From Onishia taeanensis (GTDB lineage: Bacteria; Pseudomonadota; Gammaproteobacteria; Pseudomonadales; Halomonadaceae), in NCBI RefSeq assembly GCF_003268885.1, contig NZ_QLSX01000008.1:147428-211427 (forward strand): a stretch of 64,000 bases of DNA. The letters run 5' to 3'. Every line of letters starts with the position of its first letter. Within the stretch, counting starts at the first letter, position 1. A program made the translations under genes and the position numbers. Shown piece after piece: positions 54,107-63,706 of the stretch. A model generated the notes under the pieces. That model was not told where the DNA came from and searched no databases. It saw nothing but the letters and a program-made list of their open reading frames with translations.

Positions 54107-55006
54107 ATGATGTCCGCTTCACGTTGTGCCGCCTTCGTCGCCGTCCCGCTGCTGTGCCTGGCCAGCACTGCCCAGGCGCTGAACTGGCAGGCCGCACCGC
54201 TCTACGAAACCATTGAGTTAAAGTCTGGCTTCCAACCTGATCCTCACCAGATCAGCATAAGCGCGGGCGGCGATACAGACGCCTCAGAAGCCGGCCCCAA
54301 CTGCAGCGGCTTCGTAAACGGCGAAACGCCGGATTTGGAAATCAACTTCCAGGCTGGCCAGTACCCACTCTCCATCTATGCTGAGTCCGAAGCAGACACG
54401 ACGCTGGTGGTCTATGACGCCAACGGCAACTGGCACTGCAACGACGACTATTCGACCAACAGCGGCAACAATCCAGCGCTGCAATGGAGTTCAGCGCCTT
54501 CCGGCAACTATAACGTCTGGGTTGGCACCTTTAACCCCAGCGAAATGCCCCAGGCGGTCGTCAAGATATCCGAGCGCGACCCTGAATGGACAGGCATGCC
54601 GAGCGACTCCTCTTCGAGCACCACGCCGGTCAACAATAGCGGTGACATCGAATGGGGCGACAATACCAGCCGGTGGGCCAATGATGGCGAATGCGATGAC
54701 CCGCGCTTCGCAGGCGAAGGGGTGCACTCGCTCAATGTCGATGAGGACCGCTATCACGACGCTGTGGATTGCCAGAGTCTCTATGAACAGGGCCGTATCA
54801 CGCTCGCGTCGGAAAGTGGCACGGTCAACAGCTCAAGCGACATCCAATGGGGCGATAACACCAGCCAATGGTCCAATGACGGTGAGTGCGACGATCCGCG
54901 CTTCGCCGGCCCCGGGGTGAATTCGAACAACCTTGCCGAAGACCGCTATCATGACGCCGCCGACTGCCAGAGCCTCTATGAGCAGGGGCAAATCTACTTG
55001 CAGTAA
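54107..55006 (+). CDS. Secreted protein with two Cys-Asp-rich (LNR-like) repeats
   Basis: A 299-residue protein with a signal peptide (AAFVAVPLLCLASTAQA). The first mature domain (about 35-160) is beta-rich, similar in style to bacterial pre-peptidase C-terminal domains (LVVYDANGNWHCNDDYST, YNVWVGTF). Two tandem repeats of about 65 residues follow, each with IxWGDNTSxWxNDGECDDPR, then FAG-x-GV and DRYHDAxDCQSLYEQGxI. Each repeat has two conserved cysteines and many acidic residues, so Ca2+-stabilised disulfide modules like Lin-12/Notch repeats are plausible. AAGGAA lies upstream; adjacent ATGs at 54107 and 54110 are both possible. A terminator follows. Confidence 0.8.
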   Translation: MMSASRCAAFVAVPLLCLASTAQALNWQAAPLYETIELKSGFQPDPHQISISAGGDTDASEAGPNCSGFVNGETPDLEINFQAGQYPLSIYAESEADTTLVVYDANGNWHCNDDYSTNSGNNPALQWSSAPSGNYNVWVGTFNPSEMPQAVVKISERDPEWTGMPSDSSSSTTPVNNSGDIEWGDNTSRWANDGECDDPRFAGEGVHSLNVDEDRYHDAVDCQSLYEQGRITLASESGTVNSSSDIQWGDNTSQWSNDGECDDPRFAGPGVNSNNLAEDRYHDAADCQSLYEQGQIYLQ

Positions 55007-55055
55007 TAAAGCATCGGCCATGAACGATGGCCGGATCAGCATGCTGCCTTTTCTT

Positions 55056-55084
55056 GCGCCAGGTCATCTGACCTGGCGCTTCGT
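55056..55084 (+). terminator. Terminator after the Cys-Asp-repeat protein gene
   Basis: GCGCCAGGTCA-TC-TGACCTGGCGC, an 11-bp palindrome, followed by TTCGTT. Confidence 0.8.
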
Positions 55085-55142
55085 TCGTGTCTACTGACCC
55101 CGTCGGGATCGAATAAACAGGCATATGAGCGAGGCGAAAAGA

Positions 55143-57125
55143 ATGCGCACACTGATCGGCCTGGTGATGCTGGCCTGTAGCCTGTTGGCTCCCTCGGTAC
55201 AGGCCGAATCACGCCTACTGCCGCGGGATAACCTGGCGGCCTTCGTCGATGGCTTCGTCGAGGCACGCATGACCGCCCATGACATCGCCGGAGTCAGCGT
55301 CGCGATCGTGCATCAGGGTGAGCTTGCACTGGCCAAGGGCTATGGCCATGCCGATCTGGCTAACGGCCGGCGCGTCGATGCCAGCCGCACGCTCTTTCGT
55401 CCGGGCTCGATCTCCAAGCTGTTCACCTGGACCGCGGTGATGCAGTTGGTAGAGCAGGGGCGGCTGTCGCTCGACGCGGATATCCGCCGCTACCTGCCCG
55501 ACTTCCCCCTCGAGACGCGCTTCGACACCCCGATCACCCTGGTCGACCTGATGGCCCATCGCCCGGGCTTCGAGGATTCAGCCATGGGCCACCTGTTCGA
55601 GGACGACCCGACGCAGGTACAGACGCTGCGGGACTACCTGATCAGCCATCATCCCACCCAGGTTCGCCCGCCGGGCACACTGCCCGCCTACTCGAACTTC
55701 GGGGTAGCGCTGGCTGGTCTGATCGTTGCTGAGGTCAGCGGGATGTCCTGGGAGGCCTACGCCGAGCAGCATCTCTTCACGCCGCTAGGCATGGCCCACA
55801 GCACCTTCCGAGAACCCTGGGGGCCGCAGCGGCCGGGCAGGCCCATGAGCGAGGCACTGCGGGCAGAGGTCAGCCGGGGCTATGCCTACCGCCATGGCGC
55901 CTTCCATCCCGGCGGCTTCGCGTTCATCAGCGGCATCGGCCCCGCCGGGGCACTTTCGACCACCGCCACCGACATGGCCCGCTGGATGCTGGCGCACCTC
56001 AACGCCGGAGAACTGGACGGCCAGCGCATCCTGGCCGCAGAAACGGCGCGGCGCATGCACCTCCAACACGCCACCCTCGCCCCGGGACTGCCGGGCCTCG
56101 CCCACGGCTTCATCGAGAGCGAGATCGGCGGCTACCGGGCCATTGGCCATGGCGGCGGCACGGTCCACTTCGTCTCCGACCTGCAGCTAATTCCGGCCCT
56201 CGGGCTCGGCGTGTTCGTGTCGACGAACACCCCCAGCGGCGAGGCGTTGGTACGCGACTTCGTGCGCGAGCTGGTGACCCGCTATTTTCCTGGCCCGTCG
56301 GCGGCTGGACGCTCCACACCCGATTCAGCAGCTGCCGCACCGGCCGAGAGCCATGCGGCTCTCTCCATGGACGACTATGTCGGCAGTTACCTGTCTACCC
56401 GGCGCGCCTATACCACCGTCGAAGCGCTGCTTAACGTGCCGCTGGCCTCGATCGGCGCCGGCGAAGAGGGAGACCTGCTACTGACCTGGCATGGCCGGGA
56501 AACTCGGCTGGCGAGGGCGGGGAATAGGGACAGAGAGGACGAAAGCGACACTTTCGTGATCCCGAAGACCGGTGAGCGGGTCAGGTTCCTGCGCGATGAG
56601 GATGGCCAGGTAACTCAGCTGGCACTGCCGATTCCGGTGATGGTGATGGAGAAGGTCTCGGCTTTGAAGAATCCCCAGCTTCGCCAGCTCGCCCTCGGCG
56701 CAGCAATGCCGGTCTTCGCCGCCGTGCCGGTGGGGGCCTGGCTGCGGCGCCGTCGACGCCCGCGGCAAGCAGCGGGTGAGCGCTGGGCTGGCCGCCTGAT
56801 CGTGGCAGCGGCACTGGCCTGGCTGACCACCTTTACAACCGGCATGGTCGCCGCCCTGCCGCTCAGCCGAGACGCGGCCAACGTCTTCTACCACTTCCCG
56901 TCGCCGCTGTTCCTCGCGGCCCTGGCCATCGCCCTGCTCGCGGCCGGGTTGACCCTGGTCAGCGTGGGGCTGCTCTACCCGGTATGGCGCCGCGGGCACT
57001 GGCCATACTGGCGACGCCTGCGGCATACCCTGGTGGTGCTGATCATGGTGACCTGCATAGCAATCCTTTGGAGCTTCAATGCCCTAGGGTTTCATTTCCT
57101 GGGCTTTCAGCTTCTGGGTACCTGA
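55143..57125 (+). CDS. Membrane-anchored serine hydrolase (class C beta-lactamase/AmpH-like fold)
   Basis: A 660-residue protein: signal peptide (LIGLVMLACSLLAPSVQA), then a class-C beta-lactamase-type hydrolase at about residues 30-400. Its motifs are S-x-x-K (Ser89-I-S-Lys92), YSN (PAYSNFGVAL) and HGGG (IGHGGGTVHF), and all are intact. A linker domain follows (~430-530), then three C-terminal hydrophobic helices (from ~560) with an Arg-rich loop (AWLRRRRRPRQ), placing the catalytic domain in the periplasm. Probable D-amino-acid peptidase or esterase, not necessarily a resistance enzyme. The ATG at 55143 is preferred because GAGG precedes it; 55125 is also in frame. Confidence 0.87.
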   Translation: MRTLIGLVMLACSLLAPSVQAESRLLPRDNLAAFVDGFVEARMTAHDIAGVSVAIVHQGELALAKGYGHADLANGRRVDASRTLFRPGSISKLFTWTAVMQLVEQGRLSLDADIRRYLPDFPLETRFDTPITLVDLMAHRPGFEDSAMGHLFEDDPTQVQTLRDYLISHHPTQVRPPGTLPAYSNFGVALAGLIVAEVSGMSWEAYAEQHLFTPLGMAHSTFREPWGPQRPGRPMSEALRAEVSRGYAYRHGAFHPGGFAFISGIGPAGALSTTATDMARWMLAHLNAGELDGQRILAAETARRMHLQHATLAPGLPGLAHGFIESEIGGYRAIGHGGGTVHFVSDLQLIPALGLGVFVSTNTPSGEALVRDFVRELVTRYFPGPSAAGRSTPDSAAAAPAESHAALSMDDYVGSYLSTRRAYTTVEALLNVPLASIGAGEEGDLLLTWHGRETRLARAGNRDREDESDTFVIPKTGERVRFLRDEDGQVTQLALPIPVMVMEKVSALKNPQLRQLALGAAMPVFAAVPVGAWLRRRRRPRQAAGERWAGRLIVAAALAWLTTFTTGMVAALPLSRDAANVFYHFPSPLFLAALAIALLAAGLTLVSVGLLYPVWRRGHWPYWRRLRHTLVVLIMVTCIAILWSFNALGFHFLGFQLLGT

Positions 57126-57140
57126 GTCCCGTGAGTCCGG

Positions 57141-58109
57141 CTACATCCAGCCCTTGCGGCGGAACAACCAGATCAGGCTGGTAGCAATCACGGCCATCAC
57201 GCCAAGCAGAGCAAAATAGCCATATTGATAGCCGAGTTCGGGGATATAGGCGAAATTCATCCCGTAGAGACCGGCCAGGAAGCCGAGTGGCACGAAGATG
57301 GCGGTGATAACGGTGAGCACGCGCATGGTGATATTGAGCTGGTGAGACGAAATTGAGATATAGCCGTCTACCAGGTCACCGCAGTTGTCGTAATACATCT
57401 GCGTCAGGCTATACAGGCGCTCGAAACGCTCATGAACGTCGTTGACGGCGTGCAGGGTGTCGGCATCTTCCCGGGGCAGGTGATCATAATCATAGGCCAT
57501 CAACTCCTGGGTGATCGACTGATGGTAGTTGAATATCCGCCGCATCTTCACCAGCCGCGACTTGTAGCTGATGATCCGCTTCATCAGGCTATCGTTGCCC
57601 GCTTCGATCAGGCCATCCTCCAGATCACTGAGCTGGGTCTCGAACTCCAGTAGGCTCTCGAGGTAGAACCCCGCCGAGAGGTGCATGATCTTCATCGCCA
57701 GTTGGCCGGGGGATTTGGCCAGCAGTTTGCTGCCATCCTGTCCCCACATACGATCAATGCTCATGGCGAGGCTCGGATGCAGACTGATCAGAAAGCGATC
57801 GCCGATAAAGAAGGCGACCTGCTGCGGGGCATAGTTGAGCTCAGCGTCAAAGGACGATATGCCCCGATAAATAATCAGGGTGTGCGTCTCGAACTCTTCG
57901 ATCTTGGGAGGATGGCGCTCCCGCTGGGCGTCGATGATCGCCAGCGGGTGGCAGTCGAAGGCCTCGAGCAGGGCTCGCTGCCCTTCAGGTGAAACGCCCT
58001 GCAGGTCAATCCAGATGCGACTGTCCGGTTGCTCTCGCCAGTCGGCGATCAACTCTTCTCCGCCCGTGTGCGCATGACCTTCGGTGTCGAGCAGTAGCGT
58101 GCGAATCAT
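57141..58109 (-). CDS. CorA-family divalent cation transporter (ZntB-like)
   Basis: A 322-residue protein with a large cytoplasmic funnel domain and two C-terminal helices (VLTVITAIFVPLGFLAGLYG and FALLGVMAVIATSLIWLF). The pore signature GMNF lies between them, as expected of CorA/ZntB. The loop after it (AYIPELGYQYG) holds the Glu typical of the family. It may carry Mg2+, Co2+ or Zn2+. The start at 58109 (MIRTLLLDTEG) is chosen by family N-terminus; the open frame runs 27 codons further. Confidence 0.92.
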   Translation of the reverse strand: MIRTLLLDTEGHAHTGGEELIADWREQPDSRIWIDLQGVSPEGQRALLEAFDCHPLAIIDAQRERHPPKIEEFETHTLIIYRGISSFDAELNYAPQQVAFFIGDRFLISLHPSLAMSIDRMWGQDGSKLLAKSPGQLAMKIMHLSAGFYLESLLEFETQLSDLEDGLIEAGNDSLMKRIISYKSRLVKMRRIFNYHQSITQELMAYDYDHLPREDADTLHAVNDVHERFERLYSLTQMYYDNCGDLVDGYISISSHQLNITMRVLTVITAIFVPLGFLAGLYGMNFAYIPELGYQYGYFALLGVMAVIATSLIWLFRRKGWM

Positions 58110-58195
58110 GAGGCCCGATCCTTCCTGGATAATGGAAAGGTGCCAAGATAAGCCAGTCTCCATGACTTTGCACTGGCTCACCGTCGGCACGCCGT

Positions 58196-59428
58196 TCAGT
58201 GTCGTCGCAGTTTCCAGATACGCCAGGCTAGTCCGCCGATGATCAGGATACCCAACGGCGCGACGATGGCGGCAGCCTGGCGCGGCTCCATGCCCAGACC
58301 GACGGCATCGAGCCCCTCGAGGGAGAGCTTCAACAGACTGATGATGTAGTAGCTGATGACGATGATCGACAGGCCTTCGACGGCCTTCTGGATCTTGAGC
58401 TGGGAGCTGGTGCGCTCATTGAGGCTCTTGAGCATCACCGCGTTCTGTTCCTCGATCTCGACCTGCGCCCGGGTGCGTAGCAGGTCGCTCAAGTGGGCCA
58501 CGCTCTGCTCCAGGCTGGCCTGACGGCGGTCGATGGCCGAGCAATAGCGCACCGTGGGCTGGAAGCGGCGCAGGATGAAGAGCCCGAGTCGTTGGCCATC
58601 GCCAGTGCGAGTCTCGCGCAGCTCCTCGATACGGCTGAAGACGATCTTCGCGTAGGCGTCGGTGGCACTGAAGCGTACCCGGGCGCCGGCGCTCGAATGC
58701 ACCAGTCGCGCCGACAGCGCCGTGATGTCGCGCAGCAGGGGCCGGGAGTCGGTATCCTCGGCGGCGGCGTTGCGGTCCGAGAGTGCCGCCAGTTCCTGCT
58801 CGAAGCATCGCAACTCGCCGCTGCGTTCCTTGGCCAGCGGCAGCGCCAACGAGGCCATCATGCGATAGGTCTCGATCTCCAGCAGACGCCGGGTCATGCG
58901 GCCCAGCCGGTAATCGTTGAGGTGGCGGTTGACGATCAACAGATGGTTGACGCCATCCTCGGTCAGGCGGAAGTCGCTCCACACCGTGGCGTCTCCGCCA
59001 CCGATATGCGAACCCGCCGGGTCCTTGAAGCCATAGGCGGCCAGATCGCCGTCAGGTTGCACGTCCTCCTCGACCAGAATCAGGGTCGCGTTGATCACCT
59101 GATCGCGGTGCGCGTCGATGATCTCGGCGAGCATCGCTGGCGGCGCCGGCCAGGTCGCGGTGTCCGGTTGCCTGGGCACCAGCAGCGAAAGGGTGAAGAA
59201 CTCGGTGTGCCGTTCCCACTTCAGCACCATGCCTTCCAGGGACAGCACACCCTGGGCGGCGTCCTGATCCAGCCATTCGCCAAGATCCTCGGCCAGGCGA
59301 GCGATCAAGCGATCACAGGCGCCGTCGGCGTCTAGAAAGGCATAATGGTACAGATGAGCAGGCTCGGAGAAATACAGCGAGGGGCGAGCATGAAGCTCGT
59401 TGTGCAGGGTGGCGCGTTGGGGATGCAT
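58196..59428 (-). CDS. DUF3422 membrane-anchored protein
   Basis: A 410-residue DUF3422 protein beginning HPQRATLHNELHARPSLYF, the conserved family opening. It has TVWSDFRLTEDGVNHLLIVN and a coiled-coil C-terminal third (QVEIEEQNAVMLKSLNERTS), then two hydrophobic helices (about residues 355-375 and 385-405) ending in a basic tail. The family is known mainly from proteobacteria and has no assigned function. Start at 59428 fits the family; the upstream open frame to 59800 has no similarity. Same strand and just downstream of DUF3581. Confidence 0.88.
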   Translation of the reverse strand: MHPQRATLHNELHARPSLYFSEPAHLYHYAFLDADGACDRLIARLAEDLGEWLDQDAAQGVLSLEGMVLKWERHTEFFTLSLLVPRQPDTATWPAPPAMLAEIIDAHRDQVINATLILVEEDVQPDGDLAAYGFKDPAGSHIGGGDATVWSDFRLTEDGVNHLLIVNRHLNDYRLGRMTRRLLEIETYRMMASLALPLAKERSGELRCFEQELAALSDRNAAAEDTDSRPLLRDITALSARLVHSSAGARVRFSATDAYAKIVFSRIEELRETRTGDGQRLGLFILRRFQPTVRYCSAIDRRQASLEQSVAHLSDLLRTRAQVEIEEQNAVMLKSLNERTSSQLKIQKAVEGLSIIVISYYIISLLKLSLEGLDAVGLGMEPRQAAAIVAPLGILIIGGLAWRIWKLRRH

Positions 59429-59594
59429 GGCCGAACCTGATGAGAGGCAAAAGCTTGAGGCTACCCGTTGGCCGGGCGGCGTCAAGCCTCTCGCGAGAGT
59501 TTTACGCCCTGACGTTGCCTCGGAGGTGGCCAACGCAGGAGGCGCCCACTCGGGGCGCCTCCTGGGCAGGCGGGATTCGTCGCCATGGTCCGGG

Positions 59595-60308
59595 CTAGAC
59601 CGCGGCCTCGTAAGCGGCCTTGAGGCGATAGAACTCGCAGACAATCTCGTCCATGGCGGCGGTGTCATAGTCGCGCAGGCCGCTGACCACCAGCTTCTTG
59701 GAGCCTCGCCCGATTTTCTGGCCACAGGCGGTAAGACCGAACTCCAGCAGGGCCTCGCCGCGCTTGCCGAGCACTTCGAAAGACGAGTCCTCAAGCTCAA
59801 GGCCAGGGTCTTCGACGTCGAGGCGGTCCAGCGAAAAGCCCATGCTGTCGTAGATCACCAGCGGACGCTGGGGATTGAACATGACGCCATGCGTCTGCAT
59901 CAGCGGCTTGAGGTAATGTGGGAAGTTCTTGCCGGAAAACGCCACATACCGACGCGTAAAGGCCGCAATCACGTCTTCGTCGTGCGTCAGTCCACCGCTT
60001 CGCTCAACTTCCAGGTACACCTTGCCCTGTTCGTCGGTGACGCGGATAGAGCCATCGTCATGCTCCTGGAAATCCAGCGCGACGTCCGCCCCTACCATGC
60101 TGCGAAAATGGAAGGCCATGCATTGAGACAAGCCGAACTTCGACAAGACCAGTGCAAAGAGCAGATCCCCCGGCACACAAAAGCGCCGCGCATCCGGGTT
60201 GTGGATCGGGTTGTAGTCTCCGGCGACCTGCTTGGCGAAATGGCTGGCTTGCTCCGCACTGATGCTGATGCGGCCGTCGTGGACCTGATGGAATTTGTCG
60301 AGAAACAT
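59595..60308 (-). CDS. DUF3581 family protein
   Basis: A 237-residue cytosolic protein. The N-terminal half has a hot-dog-like motif, QASHFAKQVAGDYNPIHNPD followed by ARRFCVPGDLLFALVLS, reminiscent of MaoC hydratase folds (D-x-N-P-x-H). The rest matches the DUF3581 group (SGKNFPHYLKPLMQTHGVMF, RGSKKLVVSGLRDYD). Thus a CoA-thioester-binding role is possible but unproven. Confidence 0.85.
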   Translation of the reverse strand: MFLDKFHQVHDGRISISAEQASHFAKQVAGDYNPIHNPDARRFCVPGDLLFALVLSKFGLSQCMAFHFRSMVGADVALDFQEHDDGSIRVTDEQGKVYLEVERSGGLTHDEDVIAAFTRRYVAFSGKNFPHYLKPLMQTHGVMFNPQRPLVIYDSMGFSLDRLDVEDPGLELEDSSFEVLGKRGEALLEFGLTACGQKIGRGSKKLVVSGLRDYDTAAMDEIVCEFYRLKAAYEAAV

Positions 60309-60838
60309 GCGTCGTCTTATTGCACCTCAAGAAAAGATTAGGCTTCGCCCTTCCCGGGGCGAGAGCGGTCACGACAGTCCAAGGACAGCGGACATCCTGT
60401 TTACCTGACGCCATTGGCCGGCAAATTGTCGGCGATGAGCGACATTATTGTCTCACCTAGTCCTCATGCTTCGCGGAAGCCAGCACTCTCTGCTGTATCA
60501 CTAGACTTCGCGGGGGTAACGTAACATGTTGTCAAAAATTCGCCTATCGCTGCGATGCGATATCCGCACCAACTCGCAAGTCCACTCCTTCCTGAATACC
60601 GCCATCACCGCCATGATTGACGACGATCTGTCGAATCGGTGCTCTCTGTATCGCGGGTATTCAGAATTCCCTTCTCAGATGCTTCTCTGTCCACCCTAAA
60701 GCTGAATAAGAATCATGATGTAGAGCATGCACGCAGGTTAATTGCCGCTATGCATCGAAGGTCTCTAATTGGTGTGACTACGCGGCATGATAGCATCGTA
60801 GAAAACCGTTATTTAAACCAAAGCCGATACAATAAATT
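60309..60838. other. Intergenic region before nhaD, nothing recognised
   Basis: The 530 bp hold a 57-codon frame at 60526-60699 and an overlapping frame in another phase up to 60842. Neither has family resemblance or a good ribosome site; they may be relics of one frameshifted gene. The final 150 bp are AT-rich and should contain the nhaD promoter. Confidence 0.5.
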
Positions 60839-62305
60839 ATGAACAATAAATCGCCTTTTTCATGGCAACGCTACCTCCCAGCAATGGCACTCGCCCTGCT
60901 CTGCCTGGCCGTCAGCCCCTCGGTGCTGGCCATGTCCGGCGAGCTCGACCTAACCGGTTCGGCGGTAGGCATGTTCACCGTCGCCATCTTCGTTCTTGCC
61001 TATGTGCTTGTCATGCTTGAAGAAAAGCTGCACATGCGCAAGTCGAAGCCGGTGTTGGTGGCCGCGGGCATCATCTGGGGACTGATCGGCTGGGTCTATG
61101 TTAGCAATGGCATGCCGGACGCTGCCGAACATGCGTTTCGGGCCACGCTACTCGAATTCTCGGAATTGATGCTGTTTCTGCTGGTCGCGATGACCTACAT
61201 CAATGCCATGGATGAACGCGGGGTGTTCGATGCCCTGCGTGGCTGGATGCTGGAACGCGGCTTCAGCTACCGCAGCCTGTTCTGGCTGACGGGCGGCCTG
61301 GCCTTCGTGATTTCCCCCGTCGCCGACAACCTGACCACCGCCCTGCTGATGTGCGCCGTTGTCACCAAGGTGGCTGAAGGCAATCACCGCTTCATCAACC
61401 TGTGCTGCGTGAATATCGTGGTGGCCGCCAATGCCGGGGGCGCCTTCAGCCCGTTTGGCGATATCACGACCCTGATGGTCTGGCAGGCCGGTCTGGTGGA
61501 ATTCTATGAATTCTTCGAGCTACTGGGGCCGTCGTTGACCAACTTCCTGGTGCCGGCGGTGGTGATGAGCTTCTTCGTCCAGAAATATCATCCCAAGGCC
61601 CACGGTGAGCATATCGAGATGAAGCGCGGCGCGCGGCGAATCGTGCTGCTGTTCCTGCTGACGGTGGCGACGGCAGTGGCCTGTCATACCCTGCTCCATC
61701 TGCCACCGGTGCTCGGCATGATGACAGGCTTGGGTTACCTGCAATTCTTCGGCTATTACCTGCGCCGCAGCCTGCCTCGCGAACTGGAGCGCCAGCGCAA
61801 TCATTACCGGCAGCGCGGAGACCTCCAGGCGCTGGAACGCCTGGGCAGTGTCGTGCCATTCGACGTATTCAACCGCATTGCCCGTGCCGAGTGGGATACG
61901 CTGCTGTTCTTCTATGGGGTAGTGATGTGCGTTGGTGGCCTGGGGTTCATGGGTTACCTGTCGATGCTCTCCGAAGTGCTTTACAGCCAGTGGGATGCCA
62001 CCTGGGCCAATGTGTTTCTGGGCCTGATCTCAGCAGTGGTCGATAACATTCCGGTCATGTTTGCGGTACTGACCATGGAACCGGATATGTCGCATGGTCA
62101 CTGGCTACTGATCACCCTGACCGCTGGCGTCGGCGGCAGTCTGCTGTCGGTCGGCTCGGCTGCGGGCGTGGCGCTGATGGGCCAGGCACGCGGCTCCTAT
62201 ACCTTCCTCGGACACCTCAAGTGGACACCCATCATTTTCCTCGGCTATGTGGCCAGTATCCTCGTCCATCTGTGGCTGAATGCAGGCAGTTTCGCTCTGC
62301 ACTAA
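60839..62305 (+). CDS. nhaD: Na+/H+ antiporter NhaD
   Basis: A 488-residue inner-membrane protein of the NhaD (ion transporter superfamily) type with about 12 hydrophobic helices and an apparent N-terminal leader-like segment (AMALALLCLAVSPSVLA). Conserved segments include SPVADNLTTALLMCAVVTKV, NIVVAANAGGAFSPFGDITT and the C-terminal AVVDNIPVMFAVL and GSAAGVALMG, with the Asp/Thr residues that bind Na+. NhaD expels Na+ or Li+ at alkaline pH and is characteristic of halophilic and marine proteobacteria. The ribosome site is weak. A terminator follows. Confidence 0.95.
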   Translation: MNNKSPFSWQRYLPAMALALLCLAVSPSVLAMSGELDLTGSAVGMFTVAIFVLAYVLVMLEEKLHMRKSKPVLVAAGIIWGLIGWVYVSNGMPDAAEHAFRATLLEFSELMLFLLVAMTYINAMDERGVFDALRGWMLERGFSYRSLFWLTGGLAFVISPVADNLTTALLMCAVVTKVAEGNHRFINLCCVNIVVAANAGGAFSPFGDITTLMVWQAGLVEFYEFFELLGPSLTNFLVPAVVMSFFVQKYHPKAHGEHIEMKRGARRIVLLFLLTVATAVACHTLLHLPPVLGMMTGLGYLQFFGYYLRRSLPRELERQRNHYRQRGDLQALERLGSVVPFDVFNRIARAEWDTLLFFYGVVMCVGGLGFMGYLSMLSEVLYSQWDATWANVFLGLISAVVDNIPVMFAVLTMEPDMSHGHWLLITLTAGVGGSLLSVGSAAGVALMGQARGSYTFLGHLKWTPIIFLGYVASILVHLWLNAGSFALH

Positions 62306-62312
62306 CCTGCTC

Positions 62313-62346
62313 TAGCCGGCAGTTTCCGCTGCCGGCTACCTTTCTC
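62313..62346 (+). terminator. Intrinsic terminator of nhaD
   Basis: TAGCCGGCAG-TTTCCG-CTGCCGGCTA, a perfect 10-bp stem, followed by CCTTTCT, 7 bp after the stop codon. Confidence 0.88.
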
Positions 62347-62709
62347 CGACCTTATTTCCCCTTTTCATAGCGTTTGTCTGTCTCGACTCACCTGTCACTG
62401 ACTTTTCCAGCTCAGGCAGCAGCCGGCATAGCCAATACCTCAAGCGTGCTTTAAGATGCTTAAATAAGCATAATTCATGAGTGCAATAATATTTCAAGTT
62501 GTAACTAGAACCTGATCGCACAATTTTGACCACTGCGACATGAGGAGTGAAAGGTCTATCAATCAGCCGACGTTAAATATAGCTCGCTGTGCGTGCCTTT
62601 CTCCCGGCCCAAGCACTTGTTCTGCCAGCAGCAGCGTGAATGACGCTGTCAGGGCAGTTTGTGAACAGCGAAGTGCCCGACCAGGTTCCATTAACCGTTT
62701 GGGTGAACC
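62347..62709. other. Intergenic region before the binding-protein/porin pair
   Basis: About 360 bp with an AT-rich centre (62440-62580). A 60-codon frame at 62540-62722 has a good-looking GAGGAG near its start but no family resemblance. Presumably holds the promoter for the genes downstream. Confidence 0.45.
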
Positions 62710-63171
62710 ATGTCGGGAATAAGGTCTGGTCTGCCGCTCAGCTTGGCGCGCTGGCTGCTAACGAGCTTGGCCATGGTGCTCGCACCAATCTCTATTGCTG
62801 AGGAAGGACAGCTCGATATCGTCATGGTCGCGCACCAGGGTGTCAGAACAACATCGCTAAACCGGGATACCGCCCGAGCTATGTTCGCCATGCGGCAACG
62901 CACCTGGCCAGACGGACAAGCATTGAGGGTCTTCGTGCTGCCAAATGACCATCCGGTACATGAGCGCTTCGCCAAGCAGCGCCTGTCGGTCTACCCGCAC
63001 CAGCTTCAGCTGTCCTGGGATCGTGTCGTTTTTTCGGGAACCGGGCAGGCCCCCACGAAAGTGATATCACAATCGGAAATGCTAGAACGCATCGCCACCA
63101 CCCCGGGAAGTCTGGGGTATCTCGACAGGGAGCATCTGGATGATCGTGTCCAAGTCATATCAATGGAGTGA
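62710..63171 (+). CDS. Small PstS-like periplasmic substrate-binding-domain protein
   Basis: A 153-residue protein with a signal peptide (ARWLLTSLAMVLAPISIA). The mature part is a short PBP-like domain of the phosphate-binding-protein type: LNRDTARAMFAMRQRTWPDG, VFVLPNDHPVHERFAKQRL, and the end GSLGYLDREHLDD. Such single-lobe proteins often sit beside outer-membrane beta-barrel genes, as here, and the porin start overlaps its stop by 32 bp. Ligand and role are unknown. Confidence 0.78.
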   Translation: MSGIRSGLPLSLARWLLTSLAMVLAPISIAEEGQLDIVMVAHQGVRTTSLNRDTARAMFAMRQRTWPDGQALRVFVLPNDHPVHERFAKQRLSVYPHQLQLSWDRVVFSGTGQAPTKVISQSEMLERIATTPGSLGYLDREHLDDRVQVISME

Positions 63172-63706
63172 AGCAGGGGCACGACTCCTTGGCGTCATCG
63201 GCATTGTGGGTCTGTTCGGAACTGCTACAAATGCAGATGCTCAGAATATGGGCGATACACTACAAGTCCATGGCTTTCTCAGCCAGGCACTAGTGATCAC
63301 TGATGACAATAATTTCTTCGGGCCCAGCAGCGAAAGCGGTGGCAGCACCAAGTTCACCGAAGTCGGCGTTAACTTTTCCGTGCGTCCCCACGAGGATGTT
63401 CTGGTCGCCGCGCAGGTACTAAGCAGGCGCGCAGGTGGCGATGGAAGTGAGGCGCAACCCGAGCTGGACTATGGAGTAATTGACTATCAAATACTCTCAA
63501 ACCAGAAGCGAAACATAGGCTTGCAGCTGGGGCGATTCAAAAACCCTTTCGGCTTTTACAACCAGACACGCGATGTAGCTTTTACACGGCCAAGCATCCT
63601 GCTTCCTCAATCGATCTATTTTGACAGAACTCGCTCTCTGGGTCTGGCTGGTGATGGCGCTAGCCCCCTCTGTCAGCCTAGTTGTCCAGTTGGCGATTTT
63701 GCCTGA
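63140..63706 (+). pseudogene. Porin-like outer-membrane protein gene, broken by an insertion sequence
   Basis: The reading frame begins at 63140 with a signal peptide (LLGVIGIVGLFGTATNADA) and a beta-barrel style body: TLQVHGFLSQALVITDDNNF, VNFSVRPHEDVLVAAQVLSR, and the IGLQLGRFKNPFGFYNQTRD segment common in DcaP-like or TonB-independent porins. Barrel sequence stops near residue 175 (TRSLGLAGDGAS). The next residues to the stop at 63706 come from the end of the IS element that follows, so at least half of the barrel is missing. The other part may lie beyond the window. Overlaps the preceding PstS-like gene. Confidence 0.8.

Noticed and set aside
60526..60842. Two overlapping short frames before nhaD
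   Set aside because: No family resemblance or ribosome sites. They could be relics of one frameshifted gene, but nothing allows identification.
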